Shown: positions 40,701 through 49,405 of the stretch, in pieces
Layout: each line of letters opens with the position of its first letter
Position numbering within the stretch: position 1 is the stretch's first letter
Assembly: GCF_900129385.1 (NCBI RefSeq)
Contig: NZ_FQVO01000016.1
Coordinates: 18,518-82,517 of the forward strand
Reading direction: 5' to 3'
DNA from: Chryseobacterium takakiae
Lineage (GTDB): Bacteria; Bacteroidota; Bacteroidia; Flavobacteriales; Weeksellaceae
Length of the DNA stretch: 64,000 bases
The notes under the pieces: generated by a model
What the model was told of the DNA's origin: nothing
What the model saw: only the letters and a program-made list of their open reading frames with translations
Databases searched by the model: none
Translations under genes and position numbers: made by a program

Positions 40701-43192
40701 TGCATATTGCCCTGATGACACTTTACGGAAAAGTCGTCGGAGCTTTCGGAGTAATGAACCAGTACATCCGCATCGAACAAATGCGAAGCGAAACGGGCAT
40801 AAATTCCGGTAGGTATCCACCGTTCGCCGAGGTTAAAATCCAGTTCCTCAAATTCGATACGTTTTGGTCGGGCTTCCTCTAAAGCGGTAAGGCTTTCTTT
40901 GGCTTCGGTATCATCGGGATAGTTTTCGAGATAGGCTCTTACTTCATCTGCTTTCTCCACCACGTTGCCTGCAATCCAACGTTCGGCTATTTCATATTCC
41001 TGTTGTAGCGGATTGTAGAACAACCGCCCGTGCAGGGCTTCTTTCAGGGTATCGGCAGGCAGGCTGCTGATTTCGGACATAAAGTCCAAATCCACATTTC
41101 CGTATTTGTTCAGGGAGGCAGCTAAAGCCTCTTCGGGATTGTCGGTTGCTAACGTGGTAGTAGAGAAACTGACCGGACGGCTGAAAATATCCGCTTTATG
41201 GATTATGCCGCCAATGACACGCTCCAGATAGGGGATTTCTTTACCTGCACTGTCTGTTTTTATCAGCTTGGCATTGTCGGCAGTATTGAGATTGCCGTAT
41301 TTTTTGGTAAAGGCATCGTACAGCAGGTTCAGGGTTTCCCGTTCTTCCCTGTGTTCGGTCTGTTTTTCAGCTTCTTTTTGGTACAGGTTGATATAACTGT
41401 CCCTTACGGCTATGTAGGCTTCGGCTCTTGCTTTCTGTGCCGACGGCAATTGCAATGGATGAAAGATAGCTTTTTTGTCTTCCTTATCCACCTCTTGCAA
41501 ATAGCCGACCCAACCGTTATCCACCACAAGGCAATCATTCCGGTGGAATAATTGCAGTTCGCCGCTATACGGAGCAGGTTCAGGAACGGTGTTAATATCG
41601 GTAACGGGAATGGCAGTCTTATCAGACTGGCCATTGCCGTTTATTTGTGAAAACAGGTCGCCGATGGCTTCCTGTTTTTTGCTGTTTACTTGGCTTTTTC
41701 CATTGGTAGCACCATTGGATTTTAGCGGTGTATAAGGTTGCTGCCTGGCACTGCTGAACAGGTCGGGTTGACGACCTATTGTGCCTCTTCTTTTATTACT
41801 ACTTTGCCTTTTGTTTTGGGTAGTTCTTTTAGGTGGAGCAAGCACCATTACAGGCTCACCCGCACTTTCAAACAGGTCAAAAATGCTTAGTTGTTTTAGT
41901 TCCTGTGGGCTTTCCTGATGGACTACCGGAGTGGTTATAAGCTGCGGTTTTTGCTGAACGATTGCAGGGTCTATGACCGGAGGTGTAACCTTTGGTTCAA
42001 TCGGAATTTGTATCATAGGCTCATCATTGCGTTCGCCTTTGTATAAATTCAAATTCAGATGGTTCCCAAAATCTTCGGAAAGCATTTGTTTCAAATCTTT
42101 AGCAATACCCTCAACACCGTCTTTATGCGTATAGATTAAGGCAGGTTGACCGTATGGGTCGGTATCTAATTTTTGGTCGGTATGGATAATTCTTGTACCG
42201 TCCTGAAAGAGCGCATTGCCCGGCGTATTGTATTCGGTTGGCTTGCTTTGGCAAAACAGATCTTCCCTGTCGGTCAGATTTTGTTTTGCCGTATTTTTTT
42301 GCAGGATAATCAGGTCGCTGCCCACTTCCGTACCTGCATATTCGGTAAACAGATTGTTGGGCAGTCTTACAACCGAAACCAAATTATTATCCTGCATCAA
42401 CGCCCTGCGTATGGGTTCGTTCTTAGGGCTATTCAGAATGCCCTGCGAAGTGATGTAAGCCAACAAACCACCCTCACGGAGCATATCAGCACCTTTCAGA
42501 AAAAAGTAATTGTGTATGCTTCGGGCAGCCTGTTCCTTTGCGCTGTTTCTGCTGCGTGAATAAGAAAGGTCAAATACAGAAGTATCGCCGAACGGTATAT
42601 TACTGGCGATTATATCATAGTTGTTTTGTTCCCTTTCGGGAATTTCCTCAAAACCGTTGATACGGATATTGCTTTCGGGGTAAAGCTGCTTTAAAATCTT
42701 GCCTGTAAGCAAGTCTTTTTCATAAGCGGTAACACTGGCTTTCTGATTTTCCGAAAAGGATTGGATGAATGAACCGATACCTGCGGAGGGTTCGAGGAAT
42801 TTATCAATGTGCAGACCATTATCCCGCAAGGCAGATGAAATGGCATCTATAACCTTTGGCGGGGTATAAAAAGCCGTCAGCACGGAACTTTTCATACTGT
42901 CCACATACCTGCGGTATTGCTTATCGTCTTGGGAATTGTCTTTGAGGAGTTGGTGGAGTTCCTGCGTGAGTGGAAAAAGGTCGTGTTCTGTTTTTCTCCA
43001 ATGATTGATGTCTATTTCGTTTTCTACGGCGTTCAGAACGAACTTAAGACCGCCAAATCCGCTGTATCGCATCATTAGCAGTCTTTCTCCTACGGTGGCT
43101 TGCCGTTTCTCCTTTTCCAGTTTAAAAACAATTCGCAGGGCATCAATATTCTGTTGGAGATGGAACCGCTTACTGAAGCCCATTTTCCTCAA
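37745..43192 (-). CDS. Giant N6-adenine methylase-like / SNF2-type helicase fusion protein of ICEs
   Basis: This 1815-residue protein has an N-terminal methyltransferase-like fold with the SAM motif FLEPSAGIGSFIQSF and the catalytic-type motif SNIPFGDTSVF (NIPF in place of NPPF). A long variable region rich in Gln and Pro follows. The C-terminal half is a superfamily 2 helicase: GAGKTLIMC, VDESHQFKNL and the motif VI segment QRDGRAIRKGN. Proteins of this type are core genes of Bacteroidota conjugative elements, perhaps protecting or processing element DNA; the biochemical role is unproven. It overlaps DUF1896 by 23 nt. An alternative start is the Met three codons later. Confidence 0.88.
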   Translation of the reverse strand: MRKMGFSKRFHLQQNIDALRIVFKLEKEKRQATVGERLLMMRYSGFGGLKFVLNAVENEIDINHWRKTEHDLFPLTQELHQLLKDNSQDDKQYRRYVDSMKSSVLTAFYTPPKVIDAISSALRDNGLHIDKFLEPSAGIGSFIQSFSENQKASVTAYEKDLLTGKILKQLYPESNIRINGFEEIPEREQNNYDIIASNIPFGDTSVFDLSYSRSRNSAKEQAARSIHNYFFLKGADMLREGGLLAYITSQGILNSPKNEPIRRALMQDNNLVSVVRLPNNLFTEYAGTEVGSDLIILQKNTAKQNLTDREDLFCQSKPTEYNTPGNALFQDGTRIIHTDQKLDTDPYGQPALIYTHKDGVEGIAKDLKQMLSEDFGNHLNLNLYKGERNDEPMIQIPIEPKVTPPVIDPAIVQQKPQLITTPVVHQESPQELKQLSIFDLFESAGEPVMVLAPPKRTTQNKRQSSNKRRGTIGRQPDLFSSARQQPYTPLKSNGATNGKSQVNSKKQEAIGDLFSQINGNGQSDKTAIPVTDINTVPEPAPYSGELQLFHRNDCLVVDNGWVGYLQEVDKEDKKAIFHPLQLPSAQKARAEAYIAVRDSYINLYQKEAEKQTEHREERETLNLLYDAFTKKYGNLNTADNAKLIKTDSAGKEIPYLERVIGGIIHKADIFSRPVSFSTTTLATDNPEEALAASLNKYGNVDLDFMSEISSLPADTLKEALHGRLFYNPLQQEYEIAERWIAGNVVEKADEVRAYLENYPDDTEAKESLTALEEARPKRIEFEELDFNLGERWIPTGIYARFASHLFDADVLVHYSESSDDFSVKCHQGNMHIWEKYAVKAESRTFDGIALLKHALVNTTPDITKKVMVGDQEVKVRDMEAIQMANTKIDEIRTAFTDWLHAQNDEFKNRLTDQYNDTFNCFVRPNYDGSHQEFPGLDRKGAGIEDLYSSQKDTVWMIKLNNGAICDHEVGAGKTLIMCTAAQEMKRLGLAHKPMIIGLKANIPAIAEDYRKAYPHAKILYPGIDDFTPKKRLRIFGDIKNNDWDCVILTHDQFGMIPQSPEIQKEILEIELDSVERNLDALKSQGKEVTRGMLAGVIKRKENLEVKLKTLQHDIENRKDDIVDFKMMGIDHLFVDESHQFKNLMFNTRHTRVAGLGNVDGSQKALNLLFAIRTIQERTNADMGATFLSGTTISNSLTELYLLFKYLRPRALEKQGIHSFDAWAAIYARKTTDYEFSVANNIVAKERFRYFIKVPELAQFYSEITDYRTAKDIGIDRPTKNEVLYNIPPTPDQEAFIQSLMQFAKTGDATLLGREPLSQREQKAKMLIATDYARKMSLDMRMVSGIYDDHPDNKASHCAVNIAKYYNQFNAQKGTQFVFSDLGTYKPGEWNVYSEIKRKLVEDHGIPAHEVRFIQEAKNDKQRKELINGMNEGKIRVLFGSTSMLGTGVNAHKRAVAVHHLDTPWRPSDLAQRDGRAIRKGNEIAKFFADNKVAVIIYAVEKSLDSYKFNLLYNKQLFIDQLKTNNLTKRTIDEGSMDEKSGMNFSEYVAILSGNTDLLDKAKLEKQIAGLESEKQAFNRSKSSAKFKVQDYMEMLQSTQSRLSRMSTDWENLQQRLQKRSDGTIENPVLLDGLPPNANPKQIGAKLNEIANKARTAGDYREIGNLYGFQLLVKSELPKDNSTLERVNRFFITGEGNIKYTYNNGLMAKDPETAAMNFLRALEKLPGFVKQEQEKIAEIQKDLPILQEVVNGTWAKESRLSELKTELAAVERKIQLSITPETKQDASEQAEKQNEAPKVQESIIRTKGVHSPRGVL

Positions 43193-43607
43193 TCCATATT
43201 GAGATGGTTCCGGTCAGTTCGGTATAGAGTAAATCAAACTCATTTCCGTTGGCGAAATCATCAGTTAATTCATATCCTGCGAAAACAGGCTCACAAACGG
43301 GAAACATTTTAAGGGCGAACGGTCGCAGTTCCTCGTCTGCCATTATGGTATCAAATTCATTGCATACCACTTTGAAAACCGTGTCGAACTTGGAGAAGTG
43401 CAAGCCCTCAAAAAGTATGTAGTTGGCTATTTCGTCGCATTGCTCAACGGCGTTTCCCGAACGGAAAGCACTCTCATAAGCATTGGCAGCCCACGAAGAC
43501 CGTTGGTCAATAAATTTTTGGTCGTGTGCCTTTTCGGGAAAGCTGCTGTTAAATAATTCTTGCAGTCGTAATCTGAAATACGACAGGTCTTTTTGCTGTA
43601 CATCCAT
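43170..43607 (-). CDS. DUF1896 family protein
   Basis: This 145-residue acidic protein (YFRLRLQELFNSSFPEKAHD near the start; AANAYESAFRSGNAVEQCDE in the middle) matches DUF1896, found directly upstream of the methylase-helicase in Bacteroidota ICEs. Its function is unknown. The 23-nt overlap with the next gene indicates coupled translation and perhaps a complex. The shared ICE control element lies 69-101 bp before its start. Confidence 0.8.
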   Translation of the reverse strand: MDVQQKDLSYFRLRLQELFNSSFPEKAHDQKFIDQRSSWAANAYESAFRSGNAVEQCDEIANYILFEGLHFSKFDTVFKVVCNEFDTIMADEELRPFALKMFPVCEPVFAGYELTDDFANGNEFDLLYTELTGTISIWIEENGLQ

Positions 43608-43675
43608 ACTTATTTTGATTAGAATTTTACTTAAATCCTAAAATTATAAGCAGGAGCAAATGCCTTTGATAATGT

Positions 43676-43708
43676 TGCAGCGTTTGGCTTTGAAAGGCAG
43701 GATTTGGC
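43676..43708 (-). promoter_or_regulatory. ICE core control element upstream of DUF1896/helicase
   Basis: TGCAGCGTTTGGC (43676-43688) and GGCAGGATTTGGC (43696-43708) are two units with exactly 20-bp spacing, the same layout as at 7650-7682. The intervening bases are TTTGAAA, matching the TTCAGA/CTCAAA of other elements. On the coding (minus) strand it reads GCCAAATCCTGCC then GCCAAACGCTGCA. Confidence 0.7.
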
Positions 43709-43804
43709 GATTTACAATAGAAAATTGAACTGATTATTTATACAGAATTGGTGCTTGGCTATATGTTTTTTCACAAACTACTTTTGTGGTTTAAATATTT
43801 ATCG

Positions 43805-43822
43805 TAATATTGCGATATATTA
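43805..43822 (+). promoter_or_regulatory. Candidate ArsR operator of the arsenic operon
   Basis: TAATAT-TGCGAT-ATATTA is a perfect 6-bp inverted repeat with a 6-bp centre, 11 bp before the arsR ATG at 43834. It extends to GTAATA...TATTAC. This is the usual size and place of an ArsR autoregulatory operator. Confidence 0.6.
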
Positions 43823-43833
43823 TTACAAATAAG

Positions 43834-44163
43834 ATGGGCGTAACAAAAACAGAAATATTTACAGAACAGCAAAACAGCTTGGCAACCACTTTAAAGGCAC
43901 TGGCTCATCCTGCCCGTATAGCTATCCTGCAATACATCATCAAGCAGAATGCTTGCATTTGTAATGACTTAGTGGAAGAATTAGGATTGGCGCAGGCTAC
44001 GATTTCACAACATTTAAAAGAGCTTAAAAACATTGGTATCATCAAAGGCAATATAGAAGGGACAAGTGTGTGCTACTGTATTGATGAAAATGTTTGGCAG
44101 CAGATTAAAAAGGAACTCAATGCTTTCTTTATAGATAATGTAGAGGTTGATAAATGCTGTTAA
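43834..44163 (+). CDS. arsR: ArsR-family arsenic-responsive repressor
   Basis: The ATG at 43834 (MGVTKTEIFTEQQNSLATTL) gives 109 residues; a TTG further upstream would overlap the operator. A winged-helix fold with the metalloid-site helix NACICNDLVEELG (CxC) and recognition helix ATISQHLKELKNIG is clear. The C-terminal end carries a further CC (VDKCC). Arsenite binding to the CxC plus another thiol would release the operator at 43805-43822. It starts the operon arsR - DUF6428 - arsC-like - acr3. Confidence 0.88.
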   Translation: MGVTKTEIFTEQQNSLATTLKALAHPARIAILQYIIKQNACICNDLVEELGLAQATISQHLKELKNIGIIKGNIEGTSVCYCIDENVWQQIKKELNAFFIDNVEVDKCC

Positions 44164-44222
44164 GCATTTTTTTTAAGCACATTAATCGCAATAAAGCAAT
44201 ATAACAATTAAATAAAAAAATA

Positions 44223-44687
44223 ATGAAAATATCAAACATCAAAGAAATCTTACCAGCATTGGATAATGTTGAATTTCAATTAGAGAACGGAACATTTGTA
44301 CCCGAACACTTTCACGTTACCGAGATAGGTGTTATTACAAAACACTTCATTGATTGTGGCGGAACAATTAGAAACGAAAAAGTTGTCAATTTCCAATTAT
44401 GGAATGCCAACGATTTTGAACACCGATTAAAGCCAACAAAGCTATTAAACATCATTAAGCTATCCGAAGAAAAGTTGGGTATTGAAGATGCCGAAATAGA
44501 AGTAGAATACCAAAGCGAAACGGTTGGTAAATACGATTTGAATTTTAACGGAAACCATTTTGTACTGAAAAACAAGCAAACAGCTTGCCTGGCAAGTGAT
44601 GCTTGCGGTATTCCTGCCGAAAAGCAAAAGGTAAAATTATCAGAGCTGAATAATGCTTGCTGTACACCAAATTCGGGATGTTGCTAA
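44223..44687 (+). CDS. DUF6428 protein of arsenic operons
   Basis: This 154-residue protein begins with KISNIKEILPALDNVEFQLE, contains FVPEHFHVTEIGVITKHFID and ends with a cysteine cluster (NNACCTPNSGCC). It corresponds to DUF6428, recurrent between arsR and the phosphatase-like arsC of Bacteroidota arsenic operons. The fold has the look of a small beta-rich (cupin-like) domain, and the C-terminal cysteines could bind As(III), acting as a metallochaperone. This function is inference. Confidence 0.78.
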   Translation: MKISNIKEILPALDNVEFQLENGTFVPEHFHVTEIGVITKHFIDCGGTIRNEKVVNFQLWNANDFEHRLKPTKLLNIIKLSEEKLGIEDAEIEVEYQSETVGKYDLNFNGNHFVLKNKQTACLASDACGIPAEKQKVKLSELNNACCTPNSGCC

Positions 44688-44706
44688 ACACTAAAAACAA
44701 AATGCG

Positions 44707-45321
44707 ATGTATCAAAAACTAATCGAAATCATTAACAACAAAATTGATGTACAAAGCATCAGCGAAGAACGTAAAGCCGTATTACAACCGCTGATTGATT
44801 TTATACAGCAAAAAGTAAACGACAGGCAGGATATAAATATCAATTTCATCTGTACCCACAATTCCCGAAGAAGCCATTTATCACAGGTTTGGGCACAGGT
44901 AGCGTCAGCACATTTTAATATACCAAATGTACATTGTTATTCGGGCGGTACGGAAGAAACGTCACTATTTCCGAAAGTTGCAGAAACATTGACTAATCAG
45001 GGGTTTAACATTTTCAAAATCGCAGATACTAATAACCCTGTATATGCCATAAAATACAGCGATAATGCTTTGCCTGTTATCGGCTTTTCAAAAAAGTACG
45101 ATAGTCCTTTCAACCCAGTATCAGCATTTACAGCCATTATGACCTGTTCACAGGCAGACGGTGGATGTCCATTTATTGCAGGTGCAGAAAAAAGGATACC
45201 TATCACATTTGAAGACCCTAAAATTTCAGACAATACACCGGAGCAATCACAGGTATATGCAGAAAGAAGTTTACAGATAGCAACGGAAATGTTTTATGTT
45301 TTTTCAAAAGTCAGTCAATAA
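44707..45321 (+). CDS. arsC: Low-molecular-weight phosphatase-like arsenate reductase
   Basis: This 204-residue protein has a phosphate-loop C49-T-H-N-S-R-R55 (FICTHNSRRSHLSQVW) of the LMW tyrosine-phosphatase/thioredoxin-type ArsC fold. The N-terminal 45 residues are an extra helical extension not seen in classical ArsC. A later Cys-containing segment (IMTCSQADGGCPF) could supply the resolving cysteines. With ACR3 downstream the likely reaction is As(V) to As(III), but true tyrosine phosphatase activity is possible. It is 3 nt from acr3, so translation is likely coupled. Confidence 0.8.
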   Translation: MYQKLIEIINNKIDVQSISEERKAVLQPLIDFIQQKVNDRQDININFICTHNSRRSHLSQVWAQVASAHFNIPNVHCYSGGTEETSLFPKVAETLTNQGFNIFKIADTNNPVYAIKYSDNALPVIGFSKKYDSPFNPVSAFTAIMTCSQADGGCPFIAGAEKRIPITFEDPKISDNTPEQSQVYAERSLQIATEMFYVFSKVSQ

Positions 45322-45324
45322 CCA

Positions 45325-46353
45325 ATGCAACCAAAACTAAAATTTCTTGACCGTTACCTTACCTTATGGATATTCCTTGCAATGGCAGCAGGTATAGGTT
45401 TAGGGTATTTCTTTCCGGGAATATCAAAAATTACAAATGCTTTATCCGTAGGCACTACAAACGTTCCTTTGGCAATAGGTCTGATACTGATGATGTACCC
45501 GCCATTGGCAAAAGTGGATTATTCATTATTGCCCCAAGCATTTAAGGATAAAAAAGTAATCGGCATATCCTTATTGCTCAATTGGGTTACCGGTACAATA
45601 TTGATGTTCGGATTAGCCGTTTTGTTTTTACGTAATGAACCCGATTATATGACAGGCTTGATATTGATAGGTTTGGCAAGATGTATCGCAATGGTAATCG
45701 TATGGAGCGATTTAGCTAAAGCAAACAGAGAATACACAGCTATGTTAGTTGCATTAAACAGCATCTTTCAGATAATTTCTTATAGCTTCTTAGTTTGGTT
45801 ATTCATTAATGTATTACCAAGCAAATTAGGAGTAGCCAATTTCAATGTAAGCGTATCAATGAAAGACATAACCGAAAGCGTATTAATATACTTAGGCATT
45901 CCTTTCTTAGCAGGTTTTATAAGCCGTTACGCATTGGTAAAGTCAAAAGGAATAGAATGGTATAACAGGAAATTTGTACCTCGAATATCGCCCATTACAT
46001 TATATGCTTTACTGTTTACAATCGTATTAATGTTCAGTCTGAAAGGCGATAAAATATTAGAACTGCCAATGGATGTAGTAAAAGTAGCCATACCGTTAAT
46101 CATCTATTTTGTACTAATGTTTTTTGTCAGCTTCTTTATCAATAAATCTTTAAACGTTCCTTACGACAAAAACGCATCCATCGCATTTACAGCCACAGGA
46201 AACAATTTTGAATTGGCAATAGCCGTAGCAATAGCGGTTTTCGGTATTCATTCTCCACAGGCATTTGTGGGCGTTATAGGACCGTTGGTAGAAGTACCTG
46301 TACTGATACTGTTGGTAAAAGCAAGTTTATGGCTAAAGAAGAAATATTACTAA
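45325..46353 (+). CDS. acr3: ACR3-type arsenite efflux transporter
   Basis: This 342-residue membrane protein has ten helices. The essential ACR3 cysteine is visible at residue 120 (GLARCIAMVIVW), along with the family motifs NVPLAIGLILMMYPPLAKVD and ATGNNFELAIAVA. It exports arsenite from the cytosol using the proton gradient. It is the last gene of the arsenic operon; a perfect bidirectional terminator follows at 46400-46435. Confidence 0.92.
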   Translation: MQPKLKFLDRYLTLWIFLAMAAGIGLGYFFPGISKITNALSVGTTNVPLAIGLILMMYPPLAKVDYSLLPQAFKDKKVIGISLLLNWVTGTILMFGLAVLFLRNEPDYMTGLILIGLARCIAMVIVWSDLAKANREYTAMLVALNSIFQIISYSFLVWLFINVLPSKLGVANFNVSVSMKDITESVLIYLGIPFLAGFISRYALVKSKGIEWYNRKFVPRISPITLYALLFTIVLMFSLKGDKILELPMDVVKVAIPLIIYFVLMFFVSFFINKSLNVPYDKNASIAFTATGNNFELAIAVAIAVFGIHSPQAFVGVIGPLVEVPVLILLVKASLWLKKKYY

Positions 46354-46399
46354 AGGTTATTTAAGAACGTATTAGAGCATTTTGAAGCATAAAAAAACT

Positions 46400-46435
46400 A
46401 AAAATGAACCTCCGATAATTCGGAGGTTCATTTTT
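46400..46435. terminator. Bidirectional terminator between acr3 and the ORF6N gene
   Basis: AAAAATGAACCTCCG (46400-46414) and CGGAGGTTCATTTTT (46421-46435) are perfect 15-bp arms around ATAATT, with A/T runs at both ends. It serves the converging arsenic operon and topB-ORF6N units. Confidence 0.85.
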
Positions 46436-46485
46436 TACGGCTTGTTCAATATTTGAAGCATCCTGCCGACTTCAATATCCATTCT

Positions 46486-47316
46486 TTAAAAAGCAAACCA
46501 TTTTTTGCCCAGGTCTTTGAGCGATGCCCCTATATGGTAGAGTTCTGTATGGTCAATAATCAAAAAACGGTCGTGGGCGTCGGAAAACACTTCAATTTCT
46601 ATCGGAGGATATTGGCTATTGTAGCGTTGTAAGTCTAACCGTAACTGATTGCTGATACTTTTGGTAAGGATTGTAGCGGTTACATTAGTCTTACGCTTAC
46701 CCAACAAGGTAAGCACCGTATCATCCACATAATTATCAAGCAGGATAACAGAGCTTTTGGCACTACGGATAATATCGGAAACAAAGGCGTAGGCATCAAA
46801 AATCTGCCCGTTGTAGAAAATGCCTTTTTCGCTGTGCAGCTTGTCGCTTTCCAAAGCCTTAAAAATCTCTTCAACTTTTTGGTCGGCTTCCAGTTGCTTT
46901 AACTCGATATTGTCCAAACGATGAAACAAAGAAGCGTTGCTGATGAGCATACGCCGCATTTCTACAAAGGCTTCCATTATTTCCACACTCATTTTAACGG
47001 CTATATCAGAACGAAGTATGGCAGATGCCATTGCAACGCCTTGTTCCGTAAAAGCATAGGGCAAATAACGTCTGCCGCCGTAATTTAAACTTGAGGTTCC
47101 AATTTGGAACCTCAAGTTTTCAACTTCCTCTTCGGTCAGTTGAAAGCAGAATGATACAGGAAAACGCTTAATATTTCTTTTAACAGCTTTGTTCAGGTTC
47201 TTTGTTTCTACCTGATATAAGGCAGCGAGGTCGCTATCCAACATTACCTGTTTGCCCCAGATAGTATAAATCAGGTTCCTGATTTCTTTGGGTACGATTG
47301 ACGGTTTATTTTCCAT
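46486..47316 (-). CDS. ORF6N-domain protein with a C-terminal phospholipase D-like domain
   Basis: I favour the ATG at 47316 (MENKPSIVPKEIRNLIYTIW; 276 residues), which overlaps topB by 11 nt; an earlier ATG at 47349 is possible. The N-terminal ORF6N (KilA-N-related) domain spans about residues 8-95 (VMLDSDLAALYQVETKNLNK). The C-terminal half contains HDRFLIID, one HxR/K-x4-D half-site of the PLD superfamily, and ends ELYHIGASLKDLGKKWFAF. Such proteins occur in ICEs and phages; a DNA-binding regulator or nuclease is plausible. Only one HKD-like half is seen, so activity would require a dimer. Confidence 0.82.
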   Translation of the reverse strand: MENKPSIVPKEIRNLIYTIWGKQVMLDSDLAALYQVETKNLNKAVKRNIKRFPVSFCFQLTEEEVENLRFQIGTSSLNYGGRRYLPYAFTEQGVAMASAILRSDIAVKMSVEIMEAFVEMRRMLISNASLFHRLDNIELKQLEADQKVEEIFKALESDKLHSEKGIFYNGQIFDAYAFVSDIIRSAKSSVILLDNYVDDTVLTLLGKRKTNVTATILTKSISNQLRLDLQRYNSQYPPIEIEVFSDAHDRFLIIDHTELYHIGASLKDLGKKWFAF

Positions 47317-49399
47317 TGCGTTTACTGCTTTTGTTTTTTTCAAACTCAAAGGAACTTTCAGCGTTTTCTTTCAGAATGATGTAAGCATCGAATTTCTTTC
47401 CGGCTTTGCTTGTCATTCCTTTGATAAGAGAGGTTTTGCCTTTATTGACAAGGTTTGTTACATTTTCGATACTGATTTGTACACCGCAGACGGTGCGGAA
47501 CTGTACCCAGTTACAAGCCTCATCAGGGCATTTCACAATCTTGTCACGGATAATAAGCTGCTGACTTTTGCATTTCGGGCAGGTTAGTTTGGGTTGGTTG
47601 GTGCTTGCAATAGAGGTTTGTAGCAATTCATCGGTAATAGATTTGGCATAGGTTTCCATTTCCTTTTGGAATGTTCCGGCATCCGCTTCGTTATTTTCTA
47701 TTTTCTGTAACGCCAATTCCCATTCGGCAGTCATTGCCACGTCTGCAATTTTCCGGTCTTTTACAAGCCCGTACACCTGCAATCCTTTTTCCGTAGGGAT
47801 TAAAGAACGTTTATCCCGTTGGATATAATTACGGGTAAACAGGGTTTCGATAATGGCGGCTCTTGTTGCAGGAGTACCGATGACGATATTTTTGAGGGCT
47901 TTGCGTTCTTCTTCGTTCTCAATTTCTTTCCCTGCGGTTTCCATAGCCGACAAAAGCCCGGCTTCGGTGTAAAGCACTGGTGGTTTGGTCTGCTTTTCCA
48001 AAACTGCGGCTTCCTTTATGGCAAGTTCGTCGCCTTTATGCAGTTCAGGTAATTCCTGAACTGGCTCTTCGCCGTCATCGGTAAAACTTCCTTTTATGGA
48101 ACGCCAACCCGCTTCCTGAATTTTACAGCCTTTTGCCGTAAAGTCGTAATGCAATACCTGTAATGATACATCGGTTATTTCTTTGACACAGGCTTGCGAT
48201 ATGGCTTCAAGCAAGCGAAGCGCAATCATATTGTAAATCTTGTTTTCGTCTGCATTAAGTACGGACGGTACTTTGTCCGTAATCAACAAACCGTGATGGT
48301 CCGTTACACGGAGGTCATTCACGATACGTTTGTTGAACCGTCCCCATTTGATTTTGGTAAGGGCTTGCTTGCAATCCTCACGATTTTGCAATGCCCGCAC
48401 GAGGTTTGGAATTTCTGCCCACATATCTTCAGGGATGTATTTGCTCCCGGTACGTGGGTACGTGATAAACTTCTTTTCGTACAGGCTTTGCGCAATATTG
48501 AGCGTTGCTTCAGCAGATAATTTCAGCCTTTTGTTGGCTTCCTTTTGTAAGCCTGTCAGGTCGAAAAGCAAGGGCGGTTGTTCTGTAACGCTTTTGGTTT
48601 CTACTGATGTAAAGGTTGCCGTTGCGCCACGCTGAATAGCTTTAAGGGTATCATCAGCAAGTTGCTTTTCGTCCCATTTGGTTGCGGAAATACTTTTGAA
48701 ATCAACCTGGGCTTTGTTGTGCGTTAATTGTATCTGCCAGTATTTCTTTACCGTGAAATTCTTATTGTCGAGGTAACGTTTGCATATCAAAGCCAGTGTG
48801 GGCGTTTGCACTCTTCCAAGCGAATAGATACCATTGCCTGCGGCAATGCTCAATGCCTGTGTAGCATTGATGCCTACAAGCCAGTCGGCACGGCTTCTGC
48901 CTTGCGCTGCCTGATACAGTCCGTCAAATGCTGCCCCGTCTTTTAGGTTGTTGAAGCCTTGCTTTATTGCCTTTTCGGTAAGCGAACTTATCCAAAGGCG
49001 TTCAAAAGGTTTGTTGCATTTCAGGTATTCATAAATGTACCTGAAAATGAGTTCGCCCTCACGACCTGCATCGGTAGCAACGATGATGCTGTTGCTTTGC
49101 TTAAAAAGCTGCTCAATGACTTTCAGTTGCTTTAATGCGCCAGTATCGGCGGTGTACCCTTTGTCTTTTTTGACCTTGCGGACGGTCAATAAAAACGGGT
49201 TGGGCAATATCGGCAGGGATGCTTTATCAAATCCCGAAATGCCGTAATCTTCGGGCATTCCCAGTCCTATTAAATGACCGAATGCCCACGTAACAAAATA
49301 GCCGTTACCTGTCAGGTAGCCATCCTTTTTATCGGATGCTCCCACAAGTCCGGCTATTTCCCTTGCTACGCTTGGTTTTTCTGCAATGATTGTTTTCAT
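47306..49399 (-). CDS. topB: DNA topoisomerase III (type IA)
   Basis: This 697-residue protein has a TOPRIM domain (MKTIIAEKPSVAREIAGLVG and ATDAGREGELIFRYIYEYL) and the catalytic region with FITYPRTGSKYIPEDM, whose Tyr forms the covalent DNA link. Near the C-terminus a zinc-finger-like CPKCKSQQLI...CPDEACNW lies before a basic tail. It is the ICE-type topoisomerase III regularly paired with DUF3945, probably resolving transfer intermediates. It starts 6 nt after the DUF3945 stop. Confidence 0.93.
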   Translation of the reverse strand: MKTIIAEKPSVAREIAGLVGASDKKDGYLTGNGYFVTWAFGHLIGLGMPEDYGISGFDKASLPILPNPFLLTVRKVKKDKGYTADTGALKQLKVIEQLFKQSNSIIVATDAGREGELIFRYIYEYLKCNKPFERLWISSLTEKAIKQGFNNLKDGAAFDGLYQAAQGRSRADWLVGINATQALSIAAGNGIYSLGRVQTPTLALICKRYLDNKNFTVKKYWQIQLTHNKAQVDFKSISATKWDEKQLADDTLKAIQRGATATFTSVETKSVTEQPPLLFDLTGLQKEANKRLKLSAEATLNIAQSLYEKKFITYPRTGSKYIPEDMWAEIPNLVRALQNREDCKQALTKIKWGRFNKRIVNDLRVTDHHGLLITDKVPSVLNADENKIYNMIALRLLEAISQACVKEITDVSLQVLHYDFTAKGCKIQEAGWRSIKGSFTDDGEEPVQELPELHKGDELAIKEAAVLEKQTKPPVLYTEAGLLSAMETAGKEIENEEERKALKNIVIGTPATRAAIIETLFTRNYIQRDKRSLIPTEKGLQVYGLVKDRKIADVAMTAEWELALQKIENNEADAGTFQKEMETYAKSITDELLQTSIASTNQPKLTCPKCKSQQLIIRDKIVKCPDEACNWVQFRTVCGVQISIENVTNLVNKGKTSLIKGMTSKAGKKFDAYIILKENAESSFEFEKNKSSKRNGK

Positions 49400-49405
49400 A
49401 CTGTA

